Virus record (IMG/VR): IMGVR_UViG_3300036785_000842
Location: 1 to 56,526 of that record
Length of the DNA: 56,526 nt
Source: a virus
Strand: one strand, 5' to 3'
In this document: one piece after another, positions 6,898-14,500 of the stretch
How the letters are laid out: each line of letters begins with the position of its first letter
Numbering within the stretch: position 1 is the first letter of the stretch
Translations under genes and position numbers: made by a program
Notes under the pieces: generated by a model
Database searches by the model: none
What the model saw: the letters and a program-made list of their open reading frames with translations, nothing else
What the model was told of the DNA's origin: nothing

Positions 6898-8855
6898 GGC
6901 GCGCGCCCTTCACCCCCGGGCACCGCCTTGCGCTGCTGCAGATAATGAAATACGGCTGGCGCCTCGAGCGGGTCGGCCTCGATCGGCAAGTCTCCAGGCA
7001 GTTCGAGGATGCGGTTTCCGAGCAGATTGGTCTTCATATACACGGCGACCCCGGCGTCTCGGGCTTGCTGCACCACATCGACAATCCAATCGAACGGCGG
7101 GCGCCACTCCGGCGTCGGCGGGTCATTCTTTGTGGATGACGCACCACCAATGACCATCCAGTGAAACCGCTCGAGATGCGTGAATTGTAGCGGCTCCAAC
7201 ATCGGCTCGATGGACAACCATCGGATCTTTGATCCGACATGTTCAAAACCAGCCTCGGCAGCGGCGACACGCGCCTGTAGGTCGACCGTGGTTCCCATCC
7301 AGCAATTGGCCGGGATATCGAACTCAGCCATACGCTTAGGAAACTTGGTCAAACACAGGAAATTCCACTGCGGCGCAGCGCGGATCTCGGTAAGGATCGC
7401 CTCGATCCATTCCGTCGGCACCCAGCGGCCAAAAACATCGGCCATCGAGCCCATGAAGACATTACGGAAGCGCGCGTCGGTCTTCGCCTTGTCCGGGACT
7501 TTCATAAACCGCGGTGCCAATAGCGAGCGCGGCTTCAGCGTCGGCGCAAAACCATTAGGAAAAACCTTCGCCCGGTCGAGATCATTGGCGATCTCCCGAG
7601 CATAGCAATAGGGGCAAGTGTGCTCGCAGCCGGTGATCGGGTTCCACGACCACTTCGCCCACTCGATCTCGCGGCTTTCCTGCGGGTTGAAGGTGGCCTT
7701 GCTGACACTGCTGGGCGCAGGCGGCAACAACGCCAGCTGGGTCGCCTGGTCGAGGGTCTGCCACTCCTCCAGGGCGACGTAGTTGAGCAGCCGCAAACTG
7801 CGCGCGCGGGCGGCCTCGGTGGCGCGCTGCGCCTCTCTGTGCAGGCGCTCGACCCCGGCTAAGTTCTGGCGACAGCGGGCAACTACCGCATCGAAATATT
7901 CAAGCGCTTCAGCGTAGGTACCGAAATAGGGTTTGTCCATCGACATTGACCCCTCGAAGAGCTGAAGCGTGCCAGCGAGCGGGTCGGCCTCATAGCCCTC
8001 TAATTCCCCTTGTCTTCGCGCGATCGCATCAAGCTCGGCAATGGTGCGCGCTTCGGCCTTGATGACCCGATCGATATCGGCCGGTGTCGCAATGCCAGCG
8101 ATCAGCGCCTCGGCAATGTCGAGGTAAAACGGCGGCTCACTGATGTTCTTGAACCGCACCACCCGAGCCCGTGTCTCCTCGACCGTCCATGCCCGTTTGG
8201 TCGCAACCGTGACGGTGCCGCCGGGCTCCCGCAATGTCGCTTCGGACGGCAGCATCGCCTCGACCAAGGCCGGCCACAGCCACTCGGGGGCGGCGTGGAT
8301 CTCGACGAGAACGCGGAAGTGACCAGCGAGATCACCCAGATCATTATACACGTGTAGAACCGCAGAAGCGACCCGAGCAGCCATCACCTCGTGACGGACA
8401 GTCTGGTATTCCTTCTCACGTCCCACACTGGCGGCGTACGCTTTGACATCGAGGTCTTCCGGCTTGGCGACGCTATGCAGCGCGTGCAGGCCGTGCTCGA
8501 GGGCGGTCAGCTCGCTTTGCGCATTGCTCGTCACCAGCATCATGTACGCCGTCGCGTCGTCGAGCTCACGCACCCAGCACGGTACCCGATCCAGCCCGGC
8601 GCGCTTGGCAGCACTCCAGCGGTGATGCCCCGAAACGATCTGCCAGCCCCCGCCCAGCGGGCGAACGATCAGCGCGTGCGCCGGGTCAAACCCCGAGGCC
8701 AGGCCCGCTGCTATCGCCTCGATGACGTCGATGCGCTCGCCGAGCCGCGGATTGTCGGGATGCGGACTGAGGCGAGCCACCTCGAGCCATTCCGGGGCTG
8801 ATGGCGTGGCGAATGAAATTAGCCGGAGGTCGTTCGGGGATAAAATTGGTGACAA
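6894..8855 (-). CDS. ParB-like nuclease domain fused to DUF5131 (Gp37/Gp68, radical-SAM-like)
   Basis: 653 aa from a TTG start preceded by AAGGGAG; the frame is open further upstream. Residues ~20-120 are a ParB/Srx domain (SPHPDNPRL, then IVSGHHRWSAAKRAG). A helical linker runs to ~385. The C-terminal ~250 residues are DUF5131: WNPITGCEHTCPYC with cysteines 410, 414 and 417 in a CX3CX2C cluster typical of radical-SAM 4Fe-4S binding, then FMGSMADVFG, NFLCLTKFPKRM and WLSIEPMLEPL. DUF5131 proteins are the 'three-Cys-motif' partners of TcmP, and a TcmP-like gene lies directly upstream. Substrate unknown; ParB-type domains suggest DNA or nucleotide. Confidence 0.85.
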   Translation of the reverse strand: MSPILSPNDLRLISFATPSAPEWLEVARLSPHPDNPRLGERIDVIEAIAAGLASGFDPAHALIVRPLGGGWQIVSGHHRWSAAKRAGLDRVPCWVRELDDATAYMMLVTSNAQSELTALEHGLHALHSVAKPEDLDVKAYAASVGREKEYQTVRHEVMAARVASAVLHVYNDLGDLAGHFRVLVEIHAAPEWLWPALVEAMLPSEATLREPGGTVTVATKRAWTVEETRARVVRFKNISEPPFYLDIAEALIAGIATPADIDRVIKAEARTIAELDAIARRQGELEGYEADPLAGTLQLFEGSMSMDKPYFGTYAEALEYFDAVVARCRQNLAGVERLHREAQRATEAARARSLRLLNYVALEEWQTLDQATQLALLPPAPSSVSKATFNPQESREIEWAKWSWNPITGCEHTCPYCYAREIANDLDRAKVFPNGFAPTLKPRSLLAPRFMKVPDKAKTDARFRNVFMGSMADVFGRWVPTEWIEAILTEIRAAPQWNFLCLTKFPKRMAEFDIPANCWMGTTVDLQARVAAAEAGFEHVGSKIRWLSIEPMLEPLQFTHLERFHWMVIGGASSTKNDPPTPEWRPPFDWIVDVVQQARDAGVAVYMKTNLLGNRILELPGDLPIEADPLEAPAVFHYLQQRKAVPGGEGRAP

Positions 8856-9567
8856 GCAGAATTCTCCCTTGCATGGCTTTGGTGCCGACCGTGACTTTCG
8901 ACTGCAGGACATAGCTGCGATCCAGCCGCCGCGCCCATTCCAGCGGATCGAGCCGCCAGCGATGCCGACGCTTGACGGCCTCGGCGGCCTCGGGTCCGGA
9001 TCGCGCCCATCGCGGCGCTTCTGGATCGGTCGAATTGCCGGTTACCCCATTGACGCGACTGCAAGCGCTCTCGTTGACGACAATCAGGAAATCCGCTTTG
9101 GGCGCCTCGCGGGCGATGCGAGCCAGCACCTCGTCGCCGTGATCCTTTGGCCCATTCGGGTCGTTCAAAACCAATGCATAGGCGTAATCCGCGAACCGAA
9201 CCGGCCAGTTCAGCAAGGCCTTGTGGTTGCCCCCAACATGCGCGGCGTGACCTTCCTCGGTGAGCCGCTTGATCAGGGCCCTGCGTGCTTCCGGCGATTT
9301 CTCGAAGAGGACCAGGTCACAGACGATCTTACGTCGGGCAAACCTCGCCGCCGCATCGATCGCCACAAATGGGGTGGCCCTGCTTTCCTCCCCGCGCCAA
9401 AAATCCCGCTGACGTGCCTGTGCCCCGGCTGCATCTCCGGCGTGCATGTCGACGATCAGTACCCGATCACCCGGCCGCAGGAAGATGAATGCTATAGCGA
9501 CCTGGATCCCCGCCAACTCTTTGAGCAGATCGTGCTTTATATGCGATAGGAGATTGATCCCTTTCAC
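8686..9567 (-). CDS. TcmP-like three-Cys-motif partner protein
   Basis: 293 aa, GTG start after GAGAGG. The start (KHDLLKELAGIQVAIAFIFL, then GDRVLIVDMHAGDAAGAQ) has the Rossmann-like opening of TcmP proteins, which have a methyltransferase-like fold and occur next to DUF5131 genes. Middle motifs include VCDLVLFEKSPEARRALIKRL and YALVLNDPNG. The last ~55 residues overlap the ParB fusion in another frame and are Arg/Ser-rich, so the native stop was probably lost or the reading frame shifted near 8850. Biochemical role unknown. Confidence 0.65.
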   Translation of the reverse strand: MKGINLLSHIKHDLLKELAGIQVAIAFIFLRPGDRVLIVDMHAGDAAGAQARQRDFWRGEESRATPFVAIDAAARFARRKIVCDLVLFEKSPEARRALIKRLTEEGHAAHVGGNHKALLNWPVRFADYAYALVLNDPNGPKDHGDEVLARIAREAPKADFLIVVNESACSRVNGVTGNSTDPEAPRWARSGPEAAEAVKRRHRWRLDPLEWARRLDRSYVLQSKVTVGTKAMQGRILLVTNFIPERPPANFIRHAISPGMARGGSPQSASRQSAARRAHRRHRGDSSGPGLGV

Positions 9568-9585
9568 GGCACCTCTCCCGTGTCG

Positions 9586-10095
9586 CTATGCAGCCTCGTC
9601 CTCGACGAGCTCCTCGACCTCCTCGAGCAATTCATCGGGTGGCACCGGCACGACGTCATCCTCGATTAGCGCCACAGCCTGTGGCGCTAACGGCAGCCCG
9701 GCGCTATTGAGCAGGGTCAGCGGCTCGATCAGGTGCACCGCGCGGCCGCGGCCGGGGACCGGTTCGAACCACACCGGAAACTCACCGATCCGGCAGGTCA
9801 TGCCGAATTCGCGCAGTAGCATCGCGACCGCCGCACGGTGTGGCGCTGCCGAGGGCTTGCCGCGGCTGACCGCCAGATGGCGGACGAGCCCCCAGCCAGG
9901 GGCGTCCTCAAAGCAGAACGCGACCAGGTAATCCTCGGCCATCACCACGCAGCGCTGGATGTCGAGGGCGACGCTCTTGCCATGCCGCAATTGCCGGATC
10001 TGCCGCTCGACCGCTGCGCGCTGCAGCGGTGCCCCTGCGGCGCGCCGGATCAGCCCGGCGATCTGCCGCTGCGCCTTAAGATCAAGGATCAGCAT
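9586..10095 (-). CDS. Hypothetical early protein (169 aa)
   Basis: ATG start overlapping the upstream gene by 14 nt. Mixed alpha/beta prediction with a C-terminal acidic tail (ELLEEVEELVEDEAA). No family recognised. Lies between the TcmP-like gene and small early genes. Confidence 0.7.
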   Translation of the reverse strand: MLILDLKAQRQIAGLIRRAAGAPLQRAAVERQIRQLRHGKSVALDIQRCVVMAEDYLVAFCFEDAPGWGLVRHLAVSRGKPSAAPHRAAVAMLLREFGMTCRIGEFPVWFEPVPGRGRAVHLIEPLTLLNSAGLPLAPQAVALIEDDVVPVPPDELLEEVEELVEDEAA

Positions 10096-10333
10096 CGCCG
10101 AAGCTCAGCCTCTCCGCAGCCGCCGCTGATGCACGGTTGACCGCGGCCTGCATGCGGTCAAAGCCGATGTCGCTGAGGATGATCTCGACTTGGATGACGC
10201 CGTCAGGGGTGATCCCGCGCACCCTCGCCATCTCGCCGGCGATCAGGCGGTCGAAGTCCTCCGCGCCGAGTGCCACGCGCACCACCTGGCCGTGGTCGAT
10301 TGCCTGGCCGCGCGAGGCCCAGGCGGCACTCAC
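10082..10333 (-). CDS. Hypothetical early protein (83 aa)
   Basis: GTG start overlapping the preceding stop (GTGA). The segment GQVVRVALGAEDFDRLIAGEMARV precedes an amphipathic ILSDIGFDRMQAAVNRA helix. Function unknown. Confidence 0.65.
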   Translation of the reverse strand: MSAAWASRGQAIDHGQVVRVALGAEDFDRLIAGEMARVRGITPDGVIQVEIILSDIGFDRMQAAVNRASAAAAERLSFGDADP

Positions 10334-10587
10334 TCGTCACCCCAGCGATAGAGTGCCAGGTGCTGGTTGCGCCAGGCAACCATCCGGTCGGCGAGCTCGA
10401 GCGCCTCGCGGCTCTTTTCCGGCTCGTGCATGGCGAACGAAGTGACCAGCTGGACCCACAGGCGCACAGCCACCGCTGCGGCGGGATCTTTGGCACGCAA
10501 TACAAAGATCGGTTCGTCGCCGGCGGCCCGACCGAGGCAGCCCTCACCCTTTGCCAGAAGAGCGAGCTCCTCGTCTTTGGTCGCCAC
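10330..10587 (-). CDS. Hypothetical early protein (85 aa)
   Basis: GTG start giving MATKDEELALLAKGEGC. It has FVLRAKDPAAAVAVRLWVQLV and then a helix with KSREALELADRMVAWRNQHL, followed by a GTGA overlap to the next gene. Ribosome site is weak. Function unknown. Confidence 0.6.
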   Translation of the reverse strand: MATKDEELALLAKGEGCLGRAAGDEPIFVLRAKDPAAAVAVRLWVQLVTSFAMHEPEKSREALELADRMVAWRNQHLALYRWGDE

Positions 10588-10594
10588 GGCGAGC

Positions 10595-10819
10595 CTATGT
10601 CCGCGGCGTGCCGTCCGCGGTGCGGAGCACTGTGACGTTGCTCCACATCGCGCAGTCGCGCAGTTGGCGCAGCACATAGGTCTTGTCGGGACCGTCGGGC
10701 AAGACGCCGTCGAGGTATGTGACGAAGTCGGCAAAGCGCGCGCGCATGTCGTCCATCACGTCTGATTGGCTCTGGGTCGGTGTGATGTATTCGACGAAGG
10801 TGGAAGCGTGCAGCGCCAT
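10595..10819 (-). CDS. Acb2/Tad1-like hairpin protein (candidate anti-CBASS/anti-Thoeris)
   Basis: 74 aa from the ATG at 10819 (a GTG sits one codon upstream). The sequence follows the helical-hairpin family that includes phage Acb2: an N-terminal YITPTQSQSDVMDDM helix, then ARFADFVTYLDGVLPDGPDKTYVLRQL and RDCAMWSNVTVLR, ending GTPR. In characterised members two helices form oligomers whose pockets bind cyclic dinucleotides or gcADPR, starving CBASS or Thoeris effectors of signal. It sits in the early operon, as expected for a counter-defence gene. Family call is from memory of the signature PDGxDKTYVLRxLRxxxMW; ligand is not predictable. Confidence 0.68.
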   Translation of the reverse strand: MALHASTFVEYITPTQSQSDVMDDMRARFADFVTYLDGVLPDGPDKTYVLRQLRDCAMWSNVTVLRTADGTPRT

Positions 10820-11046
10820 CACTTTGTCTCCTCGCTGGGGTTGGTTTGCGTGCCGGGATCCGCCGGCCGTGGGAGCGCCGGCTCGTCCGCTCGGCCACCT
10901 GGTCGGGGGTGACCGAGCGCCATCCCGGCACGCAACTGCTGCGCGGAGGGCCGCCGATGCCGTTGGCCACCGGTACGCTGGCTGCGCAAATAAGGGACCG
11001 ACAGGTGATACTGCCGATCACCGACGATCGAGCCGGGCCTGGCCAT
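10819..11046 (-). CDS. Small basic hypothetical protein
   Basis: 75 aa, ATG start with a strong GGAGG 8 nt upstream; its TGA overlaps the start of the Acb2-like gene. Arg- and Pro-rich (GGQRHRRPSAQQLRAG), probably nucleic-acid-binding or disordered. No family recognised. Confidence 0.5.
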   Translation of the reverse strand: MARPGSIVGDRQYHLSVPYLRSQRTGGQRHRRPSAQQLRAGMALGHPRPGGRADEPALPRPADPGTQTNPSEETK

Positions 11047-11050
11047 GGGT

Positions 11051-11401
11051 TTAACCCTCCAATATCAGTCGGGCGAATTCGGGCCCGACCTCGGTTTCCA
11101 ATTTCACGGTTTCGGCGAGCGCCGCGGCCAATAGCGACGGCGGGCGCTCGCTGAGATTGCGCAGCAGATCACGCGCCGAAAGCCCGCGCTGCAGACAATC
11201 GCGACTGGCCATGATGCACATGTCGTGGATCAGCGCGTCGAATGGCGCGCCGGCGCGGCCCGAGCTGTCGAGAAAGATTTCCCGCACTCGTCCCTGGTGA
11301 TCAAAGCCGGTGGTGAAATGCCAGTACTGGCCACTCAGCGGATCGGCCAGGCGGTTGGTGAGGATCGGCCGCCGCGTTGGCAGCCGCAGTCGGTCAGACA
11401 T
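11051..11401 (-). CDS. TSCPD-domain protein
   Basis: 116 aa, first gene of the leftward early operon; ATG preceded by a GGGGGAA tract. LPTRRPILTNRL, then HFTTGFDHQGRVREIFLDSSGRAGAPFDALIHDM and CIMASRDCLQRGLSARDL match the TSCPD domain found at the C-terminus of B12-dependent ribonucleotide reductases and as a free protein in many phages. No reductase gene is present, so it may act on the host enzyme or do something unrelated. Domain call is good; function open. Confidence 0.72.
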   Translation of the reverse strand: MSDRLRLPTRRPILTNRLADPLSGQYWHFTTGFDHQGRVREIFLDSSGRAGAPFDALIHDMCIMASRDCLQRGLSARDLLRNLSERPPSLLAAALAETVKLETEVGPEFARLILEG

Positions 11402-11866
11402 AAGGTTCCCCCTTTCCCCCGCAATACCATTTGCAGAGGCTTACCAGAGCAAGCGGAACCGTGATGGCGCGGCCGGCCGCATTGGGAGCCGCGCGCACAC
11501 CCAGTCGGGTCCGCAAAATCAGCGCCTGTCAAGCACCAATTTAATAAAATTTGTGCACTGAATTATCGCGGGATCGTCCACCAGATTATCCACAGCAGCC
11601 CGCAACCCCCACCCCACGTCAAAGCGCTGTGAAAAAATCGTGATATCGTGAAAAATCTCGTTGGTTAACGTAAACCTCTTGACAGACGGGCGCTTGCGGG
11701 ACTGCGATTGTGACAGAAAAACGGCGGCAAACACCCCAAACCCACTACCGTAAGTTGCTGCCAAGCCGTACAAAATGGCTTTTCGGTGGGGCAATTGATG
11801 ACACCGTGCCGCGTGGCCGATTCCGTTTTGACGACCGAGGGTTAAAGAGCGCAGAAGGATTTCGGG
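11402..11866. promoter_or_regulatory. Divergent control region between early operon and integration genes
   Basis: 465 bp without a convincing gene and visibly richer in AT than its surroundings. It separates leftward early genes from rightward xis/int genes, as a lysis-lysogeny switch would. It holds an inverted repeat at 11533-11556, a repeated ATCGTGA (near 11636-11650), and a TTGACA at about 11679 that lacks a good -10 box. No C1-like repressor gene lies in this gap; the nearest HTH gene is at 13681. Confidence 0.5.
11533..11556. promoter_or_regulatory. Operator-like inverted repeat
   Basis: Arms GCACCAATTT and AAATTTGTGC around AATA match at 9 of 10 positions when one is inverted. About 130 bp upstream of the TSCPD gene start. 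Consistent with a dimeric repressor site. Confidence 0.5.
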
Positions 11867-12235
11867 ATGAGCGAGCTCGAAAACTATTTCCGCGACCGTT
11901 CGCTCGATGACGACCCCAACGCCGGCGCCTATGCGCTCGCCTACGCCGTGCTGCGCTTGTCGGGCTCATTGGACGGGCTCGGCAAGACGTTTGCGCCGCG
12001 CGGACTGGGAACCTTTGACAGCGATTATTTTCTGGTCCGCCTGGCGCGCCGGCTCGACGAGCTCGCAAAGCAGCTCGGCAGCGAGCCATTGGCCGCACTC
12101 GCCACACGGCTGTTGCAGCAAGAGGGCGCCCTCGATCCACCCGAGGCCGCCGAATTTTTGGCTAAGCGACGTCAGCGCAAACCCGCTCGGATCAAGGAAC
12201 CTGACCCTGAGGAGACCGACCCTGATGGAACGTGA
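11867..12235 (+). CDS. Hypothetical protein, first gene of the rightward unit
   Basis: 122 aa, ATG with GAAGGA upstream. Helical (YALAYAVLRLSGSLDGLGKTF, RLARRLDELAKQLGSEPLAALATRLL) with an acidic tail EPDPEETDPDGT. Overlaps the Xis-like gene by 11 nt. Function unknown. Confidence 0.7.
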   Translation: MSELENYFRDRSLDDDPNAGAYALAYAVLRLSGSLDGLGKTFAPRGLGTFDSDYFLVRLARRLDELAKQLGSEPLAALATRLLQQEGALDPPEAAEFLAKRRQRKPARIKEPDPEETDPDGT

Positions 12236-12551
12236 GAACAATTGGCAGCGCGGCGCCGGCGGGTCGACCAGGACCGACAAGCCCGCGGGCCCGTATCTGA
12301 GCCTTGAGGAAGTCGGCCAACGGCTCGGCGGGCTCAAGGAAAGCACCGTCAAGCTGCGCATCCGCGAGGCCGGCATCCGGCCGGTGCGCCCCGGCCGCAC
12401 CCCTTATCTGCACGAGGACGACGTCGAACAGCTGATCGAGGCGACGCGCGAACGCGCCTTCGACCCGAAGCTCACAGCCAAACAGCAGCGGCAAAAACGC
12501 CAATTGAGGGGGCCGCGCCGGCCGCGAACCATGGCTCCAGCCGCGACATAG
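12225..12551 (+). CDS. Excisionase-like HTH protein
   Basis: 108 aa. Residues ~25-75, LSLEEVGQRLGGLKESTVKLRIREAGIRP...TPYLHEDDVEQLIEATRER, are a MerR-like winged HTH of the HTH_17/excisionase type. The tail is strongly basic. Gene lies directly before the integrase, the usual place for Xis, and probably sets the direction of recombination and represses int. Confidence 0.75.
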   Translation: MERENNWQRGAGGSTRTDKPAGPYLSLEEVGQRLGGLKESTVKLRIREAGIRPVRPGRTPYLHEDDVEQLIEATRERAFDPKLTAKQQRQKRQLRGPRRPRTMAPAAT

Positions 12552-12565
12552 CCTATTGTAGGCTA
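12549..12565 (+). promoter_or_regulatory. Hairpin between xis-like gene and integrase
   Basis: TAGCCTA TTG TAGGCTA, a perfect 7-bp stem starting at the xis stop codon; AGGCTA occurs again at 12576. No T-tract follows. Could be an Xis/Int binding site or control integrase translation. Confidence 0.4.
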
Positions 12566-12616
12566 GTCAATATGAGGCTATATAGGGCGCGGGGCAGCGA
12601 CCCCGAGGAGAACCCC

Positions 12617-13684
12617 TTGGCACTCAAGCTCGTACCGCCCGGCACCCGCGGCAACAAATTCTGGATCGCCTACGGCCGGCACAACGACAAGGTCGTGTCG
12701 ATGTCGACCGGCCAATTGCAGCGAACCCGGGCCGAGGCCTGGCTGCGCCAGCAGCTCAAGCCGGGCGGGGCCCTCTGGGAGCGCGCGGTCGACGCCCAGC
12801 GCAATTTTGCCGCGGCGGCCGAGGCCTATGCGCTGGCCAAGGACATCGATCTGGCCCTGCCGCAGGGCAGCAAAGAGCGCGCCGCGGCGCGCGACATCAA
12901 CCGGCTGATCGAGGTCCTCGGCCACCGCCAGGTGGCGCAGATCAACGAATTCGATCTGCACCAGGCGGCCAAAGAGATCTTCCCGACCCAGCAGGCCGAG
13001 ACGCGCAACCGGCATGCGCTCAAACCGGCCCTGGCAATCCTCCACAAGGCGACCAAAGCGTGGAAACTGCAGCGCATCGAGGCCGCGATGTTCCCCGAGA
13101 AAGCGCCGGCGACCCGTGCGGTGGCGCTGGAGATCGACGAGCTCTTGTTACGGGCGATCCCGGCCGGCGCCCGCGCCTCGGCACCCGGTTCCTCGGTGGC
13201 ATTGCGGCGGCTGGCGGTGCTGTGGTTTCTGCGCCAGGGGACGCGGATCAGCGACACCTTGCAGATCACCTGGTCCGACATCGATCTCGACCCGGCTCGC
13301 GAGACCTGCCGCCTCCTGGTCGGCAAGACCCAAAGGTGGCGCGAGACCGCACTCGACCCCGATGTCGCCGAGGCGTTGCGGGCGATCCCCGAGGACCAGC
13401 GCCAGGGTCCGCTCTTCCCGTGGCGGCAAAAGAGCGGTGTCTATCGCTGGCTGCGCCCGCTGGTCCGCGAGCTCGGGATCCAATTCACCCCGCACCAGGG
13501 GCGCCACACCCTCGGCAAGCGCTTGAACGATGCCGGTGCCGGGCTGCGCACGATCATGGAGGCGCTGGGGCACGCCGATGTCAAATCGTCGCTGCGCTAC
13601 CAGGCCGGCGACATCGCGATCGTGCGCCTGGCACTGCACAACCTGGCGGCCAAGCGGGCCCAGGGTCGGACAGGTGCGGCATGA
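12617..13684 (+). CDS. int: Tyrosine integrase
   Basis: 355 aa if translation begins at the TTG at 12617, which has GAGGAG 6 nt upstream and gives the usual family start LALKLVPPG; an in-frame ATG at 12572 lacks a ribosome site. The core-binding domain spans ~75-160. The catalytic domain has Arg210 (GTRISD), Lys237, His293 and Arg296 (TPHQGRHTLG), His319 (LGHADVKSSL) and the nucleophile Tyr328. It would recombine the attP at 17.2 kb with a tRNA-Arg gene. Confidence 0.93.
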   Translation: MALKLVPPGTRGNKFWIAYGRHNDKVVSMSTGQLQRTRAEAWLRQQLKPGGALWERAVDAQRNFAAAAEAYALAKDIDLALPQGSKERAAARDINRLIEVLGHRQVAQINEFDLHQAAKEIFPTQQAETRNRHALKPALAILHKATKAWKLQRIEAAMFPEKAPATRAVALEIDELLLRAIPAGARASAPGSSVALRRLAVLWFLRQGTRISDTLQITWSDIDLDPARETCRLLVGKTQRWRETALDPDVAEALRAIPEDQRQGPLFPWRQKSGVYRWLRPLVRELGIQFTPHQGRHTLGKRLNDAGAGLRTIMEALGHADVKSSLRYQAGDIAIVRLALHNLAAKRAQGRTGAA

Positions 13685-13998
13685 CCGAGGCTGCGCTGTT
13701 CCGCGCCGGGCGCAAGGCGCTCGGGCTCGGCACTCCCCTGATGGCGCGCGCCCTGGCACTGAGCGGCGGCAATGTCGTGCGCGGCTGGGAAAGAGGCGCG
13801 CACGCGGTCCCCGGCCCGGCCTGGACCGCGCTTTATTTCATGCTGGCGACGAGCGGCCACATCGAGCTCTCCGATCAGCTGCGTGCGGGGCCGCTCGCGG
13901 GGGCCTGGGACAATTTCCCCTGGCCGAAAGACCCCCGACACCCGCCGCCGCAGATTCCGTTGACGCCGGACGCAGTTCGCCGGCGGCAACGCACGTGA
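13681..13998 (+). CDS. HTH-like protein following integrase
   Basis: 105 aa, ATGA overlap with the integrase stop. Residues 5-50 (FRAGRKALGLGTPLMARALALSGGNVVRGWERGAHAVPG) resemble an XRE-type helix-turn-helix, including the WERG turn often seen after helix 3. The rest is Pro-rich. It is the best candidate here for a repressor-like regulator of the switch region. Confidence 0.65.
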   Translation: MTEAALFRAGRKALGLGTPLMARALALSGGNVVRGWERGAHAVPGPAWTALYFMLATSGHIELSDQLRAGPLAGAWDNFPWPKDPRHPPPQIPLTPDAVRRRQRT

Positions 13999-14300
13999 AC
14001 AGTCGAGATCACGCGGCGCGGCTCAGATGGGCCCATGGTGTGGCCCGCCTCCTCGTTCAGCAATGCTTTCGCCAGAACACGAGCCTGGAGGGCCTGCACA
14101 CAGAAGGGAAGATCAGCCAGGACGAGATGCGCCGGCTGATGATCGACAGCGTCGACAACGTGTTCACGTTTCTGTCGCTGCCCGACGAGGTCGTCGCCGC
14201 TTTCCCCGAGCCGGACTGGCAATTACCCAAAATCAACCGGCCGTTGCTGGAGGCCTGGGTCCGCCTCGCCTCCATGATAAGGAAAAGGAAAATCAAATGA
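13995..14300 (+). CDS. Hypothetical protein (101 aa)
   Basis: GTG start overlapping the previous stop (GTGA). Helical, with ARLRWAHGVARLLVQQCF and KISQDEMRRLMIDSVDNVFTFL; ends in a basic RKRKIK tail. Function unknown. Confidence 0.65.
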   Translation: MNSRDHAARLRWAHGVARLLVQQCFRQNTSLEGLHTEGKISQDEMRRLMIDSVDNVFTFLSLPDEVVAAFPEPDWQLPKINRPLLEAWVRLASMIRKRKIK

Positions 14301-14428
14301 ACCAACACGCGATATTCGCTTTGGCGCATCCGGTGTTCGACCCGGAGCGGCAGATTGTCGGCCGTCATTACTGGCTCGAGGACCGCACCGTCAGCGCCTG
14401 CCTGACCGTCAACATCGGCATGGAGTGA
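14297..14428 (+). CDS. N-terminal piece of a gene interrupted by TGA
   Basis: 43 aa, ATG overlapping the previous stop by 4 nt. Reads MNQHAIFALAHPVFDPERQI then GRHYWLEDRTVSACLTVN and stops at TGA 14426-14428. The same frame continues after the stop with ARYAGGRPLWQLSLAAH and runs to 14734, so this looks like the first third of one protein rather than a complete gene. Confidence 0.5.
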   Translation: MNQHAIFALAHPVFDPERQIVGRHYWLEDRTVSACLTVNIGME

Positions 14429-14500
14429 GCGCGCTATGCAGGGGGCCGTCCGCTCTGGCAGCTGAGCCTCGCGGCTCACACGCCCGAGGGTCCCCTGCCG

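Noticed and set aside
6894-9567. Canonical restriction-modification or partition locus
   Set aside because: No ParA, methyltransferase target domain or restriction nuclease; ParB domain is fused to DUF5131 instead.
11679-11710. Strong promoter from TTGACA
   Set aside because: No acceptable -10 hexamer at 16-18 bp spacing on that strand.
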